DNA of 46,433 bases from a virus. Each line of letters starts with the position of its first letter. Positions within the stretch are counted from its first letter, which is position 1. The stretch covers positions 1-46,433 of the IMG/VR virus record IMGVR_UViG_3300033150_000740; one strand, written 5' to 3'. Both the position numbers and the translations under genes were made by a program. The notes under the pieces are model-generated. The model was not told where the DNA came from and did not search any database. It worked only from the letters and a program-made list of their open reading frames with translations. This document shows positions 8,452 to 15,976 of the stretch, piece after piece.

Positions 8452-10001
8452 TGCATAATCCTCCAACCTTCTAGAGGTCGTTCATAGGTTATTTCACGAT
8501 ATTCGAGTTCTGGATCGTCGTCGTTAGTTCCAGGACTAAAGTAACGTTCTCCATATTCGAGCATTTCGATAATATAGGCTAAGCAGTCCATTAAGTCCCA
8601 GAGACGTGATCTTGGAAACATTAAAAGTTGTTGTTCAAGCTTTTTGATAGTTGCACACGAAGCATTGTGATAAACATAGCCACCTCGATAGTAAGGGACA
8701 AGTTCCTTGATTCGCATTTCTTTCTTCATTCCACCTCTGGCTTTTAGCCAGACGATTTCGAAGAAAGATCCTCGACGGAACATTTCGTTTTTTATAGGTT
8801 GCTTGATGAACTCGTTTAGCGAAGTTTCTTCGATACCAAGGACTTTTGCACCTAGCATTTGAGCCATTCCGAAGAGGGCGTCGTAAATCTCATCTGGGTA
8901 CATCTTTTCGCTAATAGCATCACGGATATAGAGTCGTGCACTGTCAAGATCAATGCCTATGCCGATGATAGCTGTTTCAGCAGAATGAACTTTGACAGTT
9001 TTTGCAGGGTCCATTAGAACAACTGTTTCAATATTGTTGCTTTGTTGAACCTCTACATCGGTCAAATTCAGGTCATTTTCTCTTGGACTTCGTCCAGGTG
9101 GTAAGTTGTAGTATTTGAAATAATCTTGTTGAAAAGATGAATCTTCAGTTGAAATCGGTAAGTTTCGTAACTCCCTGAAAAATACATCAGTTTGACCTGC
9201 TTCAACATGGAGCTGCCATTCTTCTTCTATGTCCTCTTTAGACATGAACTCAGGGGCAGTTGGGTTGAAATTGTCATCACAAGCTTCAAGGCGTACGCTT
9301 TCCCATTCCTTCGAATCGAGTAACTTTTGAAGCACAGAATCTTCGTGCTTTAAAGTGTCGATGTATACGATCTTCCAATTCTTGTGTAGTCGAGGAACAG
9401 CCTTTATTACATCGGCGTAGAGCCAAGTATGCCAACCTTTCCTTATATCGTCGTTTTCGATTTTCTCAGGATCTTCAAGGTCGTCTATTACGATTAGCCC
9501 AGGACGGTCGTTCTTATAAAGAACACCTCGAACTTGCTGTCCAGCACCACGAGGCCAAACGAGAGTATCATAGGCAACCCAAGCTTTCTTACTAAATACC
9601 TCGTCGAATTCCGCTTTGTTAACTCCTCTTTGTTTGAAGTCACCGAAGAAGTACTTGACCATTCTGTTAGTTACAAGCTCACGTCTTAAGTTCTCAGTTT
9701 GCAAGCTAGCAGCATCATGACTTTTGTTGATGTAGACTATGAATGAGCAGTGTCTGAATAATATGTATCTAGCCATGAGAGCTAGTGCAACAATGCTCGT
9801 CTTACCCCAGCCACGAGGAGCAGCAATTGCTACCTTGTTAGCAGGACCATCTATGAGATCAAAGATCTTTCCATGAACCTCCCTTGCAAAAGGCAGATGA
9901 AAGCGCTCTGGGAAGAACGTCTTCGCTACCATTTCAGTTGAGACCGAACAGATAGATAGAATTTGAGAAGTTTCCTCGTCCACTGTTTTACAATCTCCCA
10001 A
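8448..10001 (-). CDS. terL: terminase large subunit
   Basis: ATP-driven motor and nuclease that packages DNA through the portal. Walker A is APRGWGKTS near residue 60, Walker B is GLIVIDDLEDPE near residue 170, and the C-terminal nuclease starts with VVLMDPAKT, with a later acidic residue in VLGIEETS. At 517 residues it is of usual length. The upstream frame closes with a TAG directly before a TTG at 10001; a GTG at 9983, about 10 bases after GGGAG, may be the true start. A tRNA-like sequence lies immediately upstream. It is separated from the small subunit by lysis, GT and spike genes, which is unusual. Confidence 0.88.
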   Translation of the reverse strand: MGDCKTVDEETSQILSICSVSTEMVAKTFFPERFHLPFAREVHGKIFDLIDGPANKVAIAAPRGWGKTSIVALALMARYILFRHCSFIVYINKSHDAASLQTENLRRELVTNRMVKYFFGDFKQRGVNKAEFDEVFSKKAWVAYDTLVWPRGAGQQVRGVLYKNDRPGLIVIDDLEDPEKIENDDIRKGWHTWLYADVIKAVPRLHKNWKIVYIDTLKHEDSVLQKLLDSKEWESVRLEACDDNFNPTAPEFMSKEDIEEEWQLHVEAGQTDVFFRELRNLPISTEDSSFQQDYFKYYNLPPGRSPRENDLNLTDVEVQQSNNIETVVLMDPAKTVKVHSAETAIIGIGIDLDSARLYIRDAISEKMYPDEIYDALFGMAQMLGAKVLGIEETSLNEFIKQPIKNEMFRRGSFFEIVWLKARGGMKKEMRIKELVPYYRGGYVYHNASCATIKKLEQQLLMFPRSRLWDLMDCLAYIIEMLEYGERYFSPGTNDDDPELEYREITYERPLEGWRIMQ

Positions 10002-10067
10002 CTAATCGCTGGATTTGAACCAGCGAACTGTGTGATATTTTCAGCCTCTTACCAATAACGTGGTAAG
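10001..10067 (-). other. tRNA-like remnant with intact T-arm, plus hairpin
   Basis: On the minus strand 10024-10008 is a canonical T-arm: GCTGG, loop TTCAAAT, CCAGC. Upstream are a D-loop-like TTGGTAAGAGG and a CTGAAAA reminiscent of a Phe (GAA) anticodon loop, but about seven bases between them are missing, the anticodon stem does not pair, and nothing upstream pairs with the would-be acceptor GATTAGT. It is therefore not a working tRNA as read. A hairpin (CTTACCA, loop, TGGTAAG at 10048-10067) overlaps it and could weakly end the spike transcript. It could be a relic of a captured tRNA or an old att site. Confidence 0.45.
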
Positions 10068-10098
10068 GAAGTGGTAAAGACAACAAATTCATCAAAAC

Positions 10099-12537
10099 TT
10101 AATAACCAAACATACCAAGACCTATTTTTATCCTATTAAGGACTAATCTTACACCAATGATGTAAACAGATTGCGTGGATGTATCGTTAGCATCTGCTCC
10201 TAATCTTTTGATTGCTATATTGACTAAATCATTTTCATCCCAGAGATAGACCACACTCAACTGTTGACTCATTCGACCATAATCAACTGTACTTTCAGGA
10301 AATGACTTGTAAGAAGCATACCCTGTACGAACATCTTCTCCTACCGCCACACCCCTGCCTCTTGCCGACATATAGACAGTATCACTTCCAGCAGTAGCAG
10401 TGAAATATTCTACTATCACGTAGATATCATAACGATCACCAAACCTACGCCAACTAAGAGGAAGCACAACAGAGGCCACAATGCTCGTCGTAGCTGCATC
10501 AGGCAACTCCCAAGCTTCAACTCTATTGATACCAGTTCCAACACTTGTTAGGGAGGGAGTGCCTTCACTGCCAATAAAATTGTGGGCAGGTATGTATACT
10601 GAATCTCCGTGGAATGGAAAGACAAGTGCATCTCCAACATCATCAAAGGCCATTAACCCATCACTAATCTCATATTGGTTTTCACCCCAAAAGACTTGCT
10701 CCGTGTTAGCTGTAGTGCGTACTTCGTAATCTACTGTACCAAACCAGTTGTTGTCTATGTATACGTGCTTTACATTATCAGTCGAGATTGCTACAGCAGT
10801 CCCAGTGCCTCCCCCCCAGGCAATTTTGTTAGCTTCAATATATGCCGTTTCAAGATCTGATGACGAGCCGAGTGTGACAGCTATTGGATCTGATCCTGTG
10901 GCACTCTCAAGATAATTGCCTTCAAAAACAAAGGGTCCGAAGCCGTCTGTTACAACAACAGCCTTATTGACACTTTCTATGTCCGAATCCCTTACAACGA
11001 AGCCTTCCGCATCTGTGGCATAAATGGCGGTCGCACCAGCGGCCATGAGCGATATTATTGAGTGGTCAATTAGAACATTGTTGGCATTATAAATTCGTAT
11101 GCCATAGTCGCCAACTGCGTTTCTGCCAATTCGGGCATTGCTCACTCGTGCCATCCAGCAGTTGTCAAGTTCAATTTGTGCATCTGTAAATTTAGTCACA
11201 AAGACGTCCCGGATATGAGGATTCTCATTGACACAGTGAACCATTCTGATGCCAATTGTAGTCGTACTGCCGTCGCCTTCGAGAGTCAACCCATCCACTG
11301 CATTACCCAATAGATTAGGAGTGCCTGCCGAATCTTGAAGCGGTGCAGTTGTATTGAAATATATAGCTACTCCGGCGTAGGTTGATTTGAGGATTGTAAG
11401 ACTTGAACCTTCGCCTTTCAACCTGATAAAGTCACCGTCAATCTGTAGTTGATTATCAAAATAATATGTACCTTGATTAAACTTTATTAGTCCTTGCCCA
11501 GCATCTTCAGCGGAATGAATCGCAGCCTGGATCGCAGTGGCATTAGTTGAAGCACTCAACGAATTATCGTCTGCATTTGCCCCCCACCAATCAGGGTAAA
11601 TAGTTCCACCAAGAGAAAAGTCAATTGGATCAGAATTATTCGTGGTATCAAATATCTGCTGTCTCTTACCGGCAATAATACTTTCTGGACTATAAATAGT
11701 CACCGTCACTCCAGCAGCAGGGGAGAGGAGGGCACCGTTTTCGAACTGGAGATTGATGTATTGATCGACAGATGTATTAGTATCGACAGTGCATACTCCA
11801 TCAACGATCAGTGTCAAGTCAACATCCTCATCATCAATGTACGACACAGCAGACCTAAAGCTGCCAAACCAAGAAGTTCGTAGGACTGAACCAGTCTTGA
11901 AATCAATATCTCCAGAGCCACCAAAGATTCGGTAGCTTCCTGCAGAGATATTCCTGACATTCGAGAGAGTGAAGCCTGAGTTGATGTCAATCCACTGACC
12001 AGGTCCTTCCCACTTGAGAGTTACATTGTCACCGACTGTTGCATCAGCAATTATGCTGGCTGCCCAGCCACTGTTAATGACGATTGTGACGTAGTCGTCA
12101 ACAGTCTGATCAAACATCTCGTTAAGATTGTTGAACCAAGCCGAGCGGAGCTCAGTGCCACGAGCGAAGTCAGCTTCGCCCGAACCAGTTGGGTTAAAGA
12201 TAGGTTGATCAGGAGCTGAGATGTTAGTGGTGTTGATTGTTAGCTGGCCACTGTAGGTTATCTTTCCGCCTCGTTTGAAGTCAAGTGAGACGTTAGATGG
12301 AATTGTCAGATCAGTTACGATCTCCTCACTGGCAACCACGATAGTTCTGTTACTAGATCCTACAGCAGAAATTGCATTTTTAAGGGATGAGTAAGCACGC
12401 TCGTCAGTCCAGATCCCATCTGGAGAGGTTACTATAAGATCTCGAAAGAATTCTGCGCTTACATTTGAAGGAAATATAAAAAGTAAAGGAATTAAAAATA
12501 GAGAAAGTAGAAGTTTTCTTATTTTCATTTTTCTCAT
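10099..12537 (-). CDS. tail spike-like protein, right-handed beta-helix (pectate-lyase 3 type), with signal-peptide-like N-terminus
   Basis: 812 residues. The start after TTGGAGACAATAAA gives a basic n-region (MRKMKIRK), a hydrophobic core (LLLSLFLIPLLFIFP) and SNVSA before EFF, which looks like a Sec signal peptide. Residues about 315-600 form a beta-helix of the pectate lyase 3 superfamily: DWWGANADD, then ATAIQAAIHSAEDAG and many short turns with buried Asn and Val. The final 150 residues form a beta-rich C-terminal domain. Such proteins bind or cut host polysaccharide. It is encoded between a glycosyltransferase and TerL. A signal peptide on a virion spike is unexpected; a secreted depolymerase is the alternative. 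Confidence 0.7.
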   Translation of the reverse strand: MRKMKIRKLLLSLFLIPLLFIFPSNVSAEFFRDLIVTSPDGIWTDERAYSSLKNAISAVGSSNRTIVVASEEIVTDLTIPSNVSLDFKRGGKITYSGQLTINTTNISAPDQPIFNPTGSGEADFARGTELRSAWFNNLNEMFDQTVDDYVTIVINSGWAASIIADATVGDNVTLKWEGPGQWIDINSGFTLSNVRNISAGSYRIFGGSGDIDFKTGSVLRTSWFGSFRSAVSYIDDEDVDLTLIVDGVCTVDTNTSVDQYINLQFENGALLSPAAGVTVTIYSPESIIAGKRQQIFDTTNNSDPIDFSLGGTIYPDWWGANADDNSLSASTNATAIQAAIHSAEDAGQGLIKFNQGTYYFDNQLQIDGDFIRLKGEGSSLTILKSTYAGVAIYFNTTAPLQDSAGTPNLLGNAVDGLTLEGDGSTTTIGIRMVHCVNENPHIRDVFVTKFTDAQIELDNCWMARVSNARIGRNAVGDYGIRIYNANNVLIDHSIISLMAAGATAIYATDAEGFVVRDSDIESVNKAVVVTDGFGPFVFEGNYLESATGSDPIAVTLGSSSDLETAYIEANKIAWGGGTGTAVAISTDNVKHVYIDNNWFGTVDYEVRTTANTEQVFWGENQYEISDGLMAFDDVGDALVFPFHGDSVYIPAHNFIGSEGTPSLTSVGTGINRVEAWELPDAATTSIVASVVLPLSWRRFGDRYDIYVIVEYFTATAGSDTVYMSARGRGVAVGEDVRTGYASYKSFPESTVDYGRMSQQLSVVYLWDENDLVNIAIKRLGADANDTSTQSVYIIGVRLVLNRIKIGLGMFGY

Positions 12538-12538
12538 T

Positions 12539-13591
12539 TTATTGTCTCCAATTAGATTGTTTAAATTTTGAACAATCTTCGATTGACTTCCAAGGTTTTA
12601 ACTTCAACAGTTCGTTAAAGGAAATTTTTTGATTCTCTAGTAACCACTCACGTTCCTCAGAGCCAATTTCAATAGCTTTGTTCCACCACCTTTCGATGTC
12701 AATATAGCGGCCAAAGCGTTCTTTGAGTACATCTTTATTGCGATTCACCATCTCAATTCCACCAAGGACATAGCACGATACAAGGAAACCAAAAGTGTGA
12801 GGGAAATTTCCTGATTTTGCATAGAGACGGTAGCGGTCTTGGTTGGCATAGTGGGAGACACTGACTGAGTGTTTATCTTTTGATTGATCAAGTTTGGGAA
12901 ACGGCCCTATGTGAATGCAAGGATCGGTTGGAACTGCCCAATTTACATAGCCAAGTAACCAAGGCTTGATCCCGATGTGCATGTCTCCACCGCCCCAAGA
13001 AACACGATATTTTGAGAGTGCTCCGTAACCACCTATTCCGTTATCTCGTGAAAGGAACCACTCACGGCGACAGATCCAAGGCATACCTTTCCATGTCATT
13101 GGATGAGGAATGGTGTAAACGGAGTTCCAATCACCTAGTTCGTGCATACTCATATCACGATCATGCTTGGCTCTTGACTCATGTTGGTGTGCCCAGTTAA
13201 TCGGTGCATGAGCGAAACCGAGTGTTTCGTCTTCTGAGTGCTGTTCCATGAAAGTGTAGAGATCAGTGAAGGTGTGTCTTCCAACTAACATGTGAGAGTC
13301 AAGGCAAAGGATGTATTTACCTTGCGCATGTCGTGCCGCAGTTTCACGAGCTGAGAACAGACAAGGGAAGGTTTGACGAAGGAGTTTGATGATTCCTTCC
13401 TTTACGTAACCATTGGGAATAGCAGCTTTTACGAGCTCATAAGCTGATTCGTCTGAGTTGTCACAAATCACTATTTCGCAGAAACCTTTTGGGAAAGCTT
13501 TGAAAGATTCAATGCATGACCTGATGGTGACTGCAAGCATTGCAATGTCGTTGCGGTTGGAGATTATTATGGAAAGTTCCGGTTTTTTCAT
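12539..13591 (-). CDS. family 2-like glycosyltransferase
   Basis: 350 residues with a GT-A fold signature: the N-terminal ELSIIISNRNDIAMLAVTIR, then EIVICDNSDES, and the DxD-type motif in YILCLDSHM near residue 100. A later conserved Trp/His-rich part (WGGGDMHIGIKPWLLGY) resembles the acceptor region of polypeptide GalNAc-transferase-like GT2/GT27 enzymes. It should transfer a sugar from an activated nucleotide. The start overlaps the holin stop by 4 bases with only a weak ribosome site, so translation is coupled. The C-terminal residues are encoded by a 25-bp palindrome. The target (virion protein, host envelope or phage DNA) is unknown. Confidence 0.75.
   Translation of the reverse strand: MKKPELSIIISNRNDIAMLAVTIRSCIESFKAFPKGFCEIVICDNSDESAYELVKAAIPNGYVKEGIIKLLRQTFPCLFSARETAARHAQGKYILCLDSHMLVGRHTFTDLYTFMEQHSEDETLGFAHAPINWAHQHESRAKHDRDMSMHELGDWNSVYTIPHPMTWKGMPWICRREWFLSRDNGIGGYGALSKYRVSWGGGDMHIGIKPWLLGYVNWAVPTDPCIHIGPFPKLDQSKDKHSVSVSHYANQDRYRLYAKSGNFPHTFGFLVSCYVLGGIEMVNRNKDVLKERFGRYIDIERWWNKAIEIGSEEREWLLENQKISFNELLKLKPWKSIEDCSKFKQSNWRQ
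12554..12578. repeat. dispersed 25-bp palindrome, copy 4
   Basis: AGATTGTTTAAA, central T, TTTGAACAATCT, identical in sequence to the copy at 42312-42336. It is read through as coding sequence near the C-terminus of the glycosyltransferase (CSKFKQS), a few codons before the stop. Confidence 0.9.
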
Positions 13592-13989
13592 CTTTTCTTG
13601 AACAACTCAACGAGAAAAGGAGTTACGTTTTTAACTGCCCGTTCACCGAACCAAAAGACAAGGACCAAAATGGTGTTTATCAATAGCAATTTCCACTTCA
13701 TCTCGGGCCACTGGTCTACTGAAGTGAAATAAACCCAGTTCCAGTATAAAGTACCAATGGTCCAAAGAGGTCGAATGAGGCCTCTGAATAATAGAACAAT
13801 AGGACCAACTATTGGCACGTGTTGATAATCACGTGCTGAGCCTTCGTATTCGACTATGAATTTGCGAAAAGATTGCTCAAGCACAGAGTCAAGTTTACGC
13901 TCTTGCTCTTCTGACATCTTTTCAGGAAAAATGCGCTTGATTCCTTCTTTTACAAGGTCTATTCCTGCAGTTATTGGATCAAAAGACAT
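13588..13989 (-). CDS. holin, 3-TM GTA-holin-like
   Basis: 133 residues from the ATG at 13989, which has AAGGAG seven bases upstream; an in-frame ATG nine codons earlier lacks such a site. The N-terminal half is an amphipathic charged stretch (FPEKMSEEQERKLDSVLEQS). Hydrophobic segments follow: VPIVGPIVLLFRGLI with LWTIGTLYWNWVYF, and KLLLINTILVLVFWFGE. The arrangement, with an R-x-L-x-x-L loop between segments, is that of GTA_holin_3TM-type holins. The endolysin gene lies four bases upstream, giving a standard lysis pair that times membrane permeabilisation. Confidence 0.7.
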   Translation of the reverse strand: MSFDPITAGIDLVKEGIKRIFPEKMSEEQERKLDSVLEQSFRKFIVEYEGSARDYQHVPIVGPIVLLFRGLIRPLWTIGTLYWNWVYFTSVDQWPEMKWKLLLINTILVLVFWFGERAVKNVTPFLVELFKKR

Positions 13990-13993
13990 CTCA

Positions 13994-14281
13994 TCACTCC
14001 TTTGGGTCATACTCACAGTGAATGTGGTTTGTTTCGGGAACTATGTCCCACTCAGGTCCGAGTTCATCTTTTAACTGCTGCACAGTCGCAGTATGCGGAT
14101 AGCGAATGTCAAACGCTAGGCCGTCGTAGTGAAGAGAACCTGGTGAGTGGTTTCCGTCACGTAAAGATGTGACGAACAAATCTTCACCGCGCTTTTCTAA
14201 CAACCTAGCAACCTTTCCTAGACCTTTCCTAGCTGGTTGTCGCAGGTCGCCAACAACCCCTTGTTTGTACCAGACTGTCAT
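13994..14281 (-). CDS. endolysin, M15 (D-Ala-D-Ala carboxypeptidase-like) peptidase
   Basis: 95 residues. Zinc-ligand motifs of peptidase M15 are visible: SLHYDGLAFDIR supplies His and Asp, and NHIHCEYD supplies the last His. Such enzymes cut peptide links in peptidoglycan. The length is at the short end for the family and there is no cell-wall-binding domain. There is no signal peptide, so release depends on the holin encoded next to it. The ATG overlaps the small terminase stop (ATGA), with AAGGAAATGAC upstream. Confidence 0.8.
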   Translation of the reverse strand: MTVWYKQGVVGDLRQPARKGLGKVARLLEKRGEDLFVTSLRDGNHSPGSLHYDGLAFDIRYPHTATVQQLKDELGPEWDIVPETNHIHCEYDPKE

Positions 14282-14913
14282 GTCATTTCCTTTTCGTTAT
14301 CAGCAACATTGTCGTTTTGAGTATTACCGACAATGCCTGAGCTGCGCTCCGCTTGCTCCAGCGATTTTTCGCTGGTTGCTAACAAACCACTTTCGCGTGC
14401 AGCTTCAATGCCACGTCTTTTGAGTTCTTCTATTTCATCCCTCGTGAGAACAGTGTGAACAGATTGACTTTGGATCTTTGTAGGAACTCGGAGACCGCTT
14501 AGTTCGAGCAAGACGGTGTCTGCGGCAGCTTTTTTGTCCTTGAGGGTGCACTCACCAGACTCATCATCAAAAATCTCGTGGTAAACTTGTAATGCTTTGT
14601 TGGTTAAAACTCTGATTTTCTCAGTCACTTTCTTCGCTTCATCATCACGAGCTTCACGTAGTTCCGAGAGCTTTCTCATTCCTAACTCAGAGTTCAACGT
14701 AATGCTGACTGTTGCAGGAGAGATATTCAAGATTTCCGCGATCTCAGTGTTTTTAAAACCCCTTGCGGCGAGATTAACTATTTCATGGTTCCGTTGCCAA
14801 AGGCGCTTTATTTCGTATCTTTTGCGCTCTTCAATAGGCTTCAGACGTTTGTCTGGTTCCTTATATTCGAACCCATAGAGACCCATTATTCTTTTCGGTT
14901 CGCCTTGTTGCAT
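14278..14913 (-). CDS. terS: terminase small subunit (HTH DNA-binding)
   Basis: 211 residues from the ATG at 14913, chosen because GGAGAAAG precedes it and because earlier in-frame starts overlap or precede the -10 box of the late promoter. A helix-turn-helix is clear near residues 45-70 (ARGFKNTEIAEILNISPATV), followed by a long helix and a C-terminal helical part with TRDEIEELKRRGIEAARESG. This matches phage small terminases that recognise the packaging site and feed DNA to TerL. It is the first gene of the late unit. Confidence 0.72.
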   Translation of the reverse strand: MQQGEPKRIMGLYGFEYKEPDKRLKPIEERKRYEIKRLWQRNHEIVNLAARGFKNTEIAEILNISPATVSITLNSELGMRKLSELREARDDEAKKVTEKIRVLTNKALQVYHEIFDDESGECTLKDKKAAADTVLLELSGLRVPTKIQSQSVHTVLTRDEIEELKRRGIEAARESGLLATSEKSLEQAERSSGIVGNTQNDNVADNEKEMT

Positions 14914-14962
14914 CTCTTTCTCCAAAACAAAGTTCCTTTCCTGCACCTTACATCTTGCACAC

Positions 14963-14991
14963 ATTATATAACGACCAACGTCGTTTGTCAA
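14963..14991 (-). promoter_or_regulatory. late promoter, perfect sigma-70 consensus, with dyad in the spacer
   Basis: On the minus strand: TTGACA (14991-14986), a 17-base spacer, TATAAT (14968-14963). Both hexamers and the spacing are consensus. The spacer holds an inverted repeat AACGAC-GTTG-GTCGTT, a likely operator. Transcription would start near 14956, about 43 bases before the small terminase ATG, and drive the whole minus-strand late unit. Confidence 0.85.
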
Positions 14992-15012
14992 CGTAATTTT
15001 TAGTGAATTTCT

Positions 15013-15100
15013 CGGTGCTATGCACCGAAAAGTTTGTTCAAATTTTAAACGAACTTTGTTCGTTGTCCTTAGTGCATAGCACCAAAGTGCATAGCACCAA
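15013..15100. repeat. GTGCATAGCAC short palindromes (three copies here, a fourth at 15784-15800)
   Basis: 15013-15027 is CGGTGC-TAT-GCACCG. 15071-15100 holds two tandem 15-bp units AGTGCATAGCACCAA, followed by a partial AGTGG. A fourth copy, TTGGTGC-TAT-GCACCAA, lies at 15784-15800. All are confined to the intergenic region between the divergent units, and two of the sites adjoin 25-bp palindromes (15031 and 15759). They are likely protein-binding sites; the role is unknown. The region 14914-15308 otherwise holds only promoters and the boxA leader, with no supported gene. Confidence 0.8.
15031..15055. repeat. dispersed 25-bp palindrome, copy 5
   Basis: AGTTTGTTCAAA, central T, TTTAAACGAACT. 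It lies about 40 bp upstream of the -35 box of the late promoter, in noncoding DNA. Confidence 0.9.
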
Positions 15101-15195
15101 AGTGGCCATGAAATGTGTAACAATGTGAATTTATAAATTTCTAGGACAAAATGTAGAGAAGTCAACCCACGGGCTTGCAAGGCCGCTCTCCCCCA

Positions 15196-15236
15196 TCGAG
15201 TTCTCGAGTTGACAAATTTTTCAGATATGTTATGGT
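15196..15236 (+). promoter_or_regulatory. early promoter with upstream dyad and extended -10
   Basis: TTGACA at 15209-15214, a 16-base spacer, TATGGT at 15231-15236 preceded by TGT (extended -10). The perfect palindrome TCGAG-TT-CTCGA at 15196-15207 touches the -35 box and may be an operator. The predicted start is near 15243. Confidence 0.65.
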
Positions 15237-15253
15237 AATGGTAAATGATATGG

Positions 15254-15266
15254 CGCTCTTTGACAA
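15254..15266 (+). promoter_or_regulatory. boxA-like antitermination element in the early leader
   Basis: CGCTCTTTGACAA differs at only two positions from the E. coli rRNA boxA TGCTCTTTAACAA, the NusB/NusE binding signal. It begins about 11 bases after the predicted transcript start, where boxA elements normally lie, and a strong intrinsic terminator follows 410 bases further on. The role is inferred from sequence and position. Confidence 0.55.
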
Positions 15267-15308
15267 TTGAATATCGGTAGGTGGTCGGAAACGAAAGGAG
15301 TAAAAGCC

Positions 15309-15638
15309 ATGCAGAAAACACATACGTTTCAGACCACGCTAGACAATGGCGACAAGGTTCAATTGACCATCACATTCGACTTTTCCGACGTATCACGTGA
15401 GCAGATCATTGAGTGGGCTTTGTCAAACCGTGTAATTGCATTTCAAAGGTCACTACGTGCCCTAACAAAGGGCGAAGCGCTGGAACTGAATAATTCAACG
15501 GTCCACGTCCTCAATTGTGGCCGAAAGATTGAATCACGTGAGGAGAAAATTCAAAAGTTGATCGCCGTAGGATTGCCACGGAAGATTGCCGAACTAGCAG
15601 TTGACAATCCACAAGCACTAGAAAACCTTGATATTTAA
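15309..15638 (+). CDS. first early protein, unknown
   Basis: 109 residues. The start at 15309 follows AAAGGAG, and an earlier in-frame ATG at 15267 has no such site. The N-terminal half is beta-like (KTHTFQTTLDNGDKVQLTI), the C-terminal half helical with EEKIQKLIAVGLPRKIAELA, an arrangement resembling a UBA-like or small HTH helix pair. It is a single-gene unit between a boxA leader and an intrinsic terminator, so it should be made immediately after infection. Host takeover or transcription control are plausible, but no family is recognised. Confidence 0.65.
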   Translation: MQKTHTFQTTLDNGDKVQLTITFDFSDVSREQIIEWALSNRVIAFQRSLRALTKGEALELNNSTVHVLNCGRKIESREEKIQKLIAVGLPRKIAELAVDNPQALENLDI

Positions 15639-15678
15639 CTAACCACTAACCATTAACCGACCATCTACCATATTCAAG

Positions 15679-15706
15679 GCCTAGGACAAACGTCCTAGGC
15701 TTTTTT
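15679..15706 (+). terminator. strong rho-independent terminator
   Basis: GCCTAGGAC, loop AAAC, GTCCTAGGC, then six T. The nine-base-pair stem is perfect. It ends the unit of the first early gene, 40 bases after its stop. Confidence 0.93.
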
Positions 15707-15758
15707 ATTCCTTTCAACTGCGTCGAAAAATTGGTCTTTCGGTCTTTGATTGATCGAA

Positions 15759-15783
15759 AGATCGTTTATTTTTTGAACAATCT
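15759..15783. repeat. dispersed 25-bp palindrome, copy 6
   Basis: AGATCGTTTATT, central T, TTTGAACAATCT. It is noncoding, downstream of the terminator, directly followed by a GGTGCTATGCACC palindrome. Confidence 0.88.
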
Positions 15784-15839
15784 TTGGTGCTATGCACCAA
15801 TGAATTTGAAGGGGGTTGGGGTTGCAGCGAGCGGAGCGA

Positions 15840-15913
15840 GAACTAACCACGAACAACTAATCACTAACCACTTACTAACCACTAACTACTAACTATTAAC
15901 TATTAACTATTAA
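15840..15913. repeat. heptamer arrays (ACTAACC / CTATTAA units)
   Basis: Degenerate tandem units: ACTAACCAC, ACTAATC, ACTAACC and ACTAACTACTAACT, ending in three CTATTAA units. A shorter array of the same ACTAACC/ATTAACC units lies at 15636-15657, right after the stop of the first early gene. AT-rich iteron-like repeats next to a large inverted repeat suggest a replication origin. The stretch 15639-16247 has no supported gene. Confidence 0.75.
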
Positions 15914-15942
15914 CCTAGTCATTAATTTCACATAATTTTCCA

Positions 15943-15971
15943 TTGACAAATGGGTGAAGTTCGGATATTGT
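15943..15971 (+). promoter_or_regulatory. early promoter before the inverted-repeat region
   Basis: TTGACA at 15943-15948, a 17-base spacer, TATTGT at 15966-15971. It would drive the gene at 16248, and the transcript leader would contain the long inverted repeat. Confidence 0.6.
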
Positions 15972-15976
15972 GAAAT

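Noticed and set aside
15260-15282. TTGACA at 15260 as a second early promoter
   Set aside because: No -10 box lies 16-18 bases downstream; the hexamer is part of the boxA-like element.
14914-15321. N-terminal extension of the small terminase frame up to 15321
   Set aside because: It covers the promoter, palindromes and early promoter of the other strand, is compositionally unlike coding sequence, and lacks a ribosome site; the start at 14913 has one.
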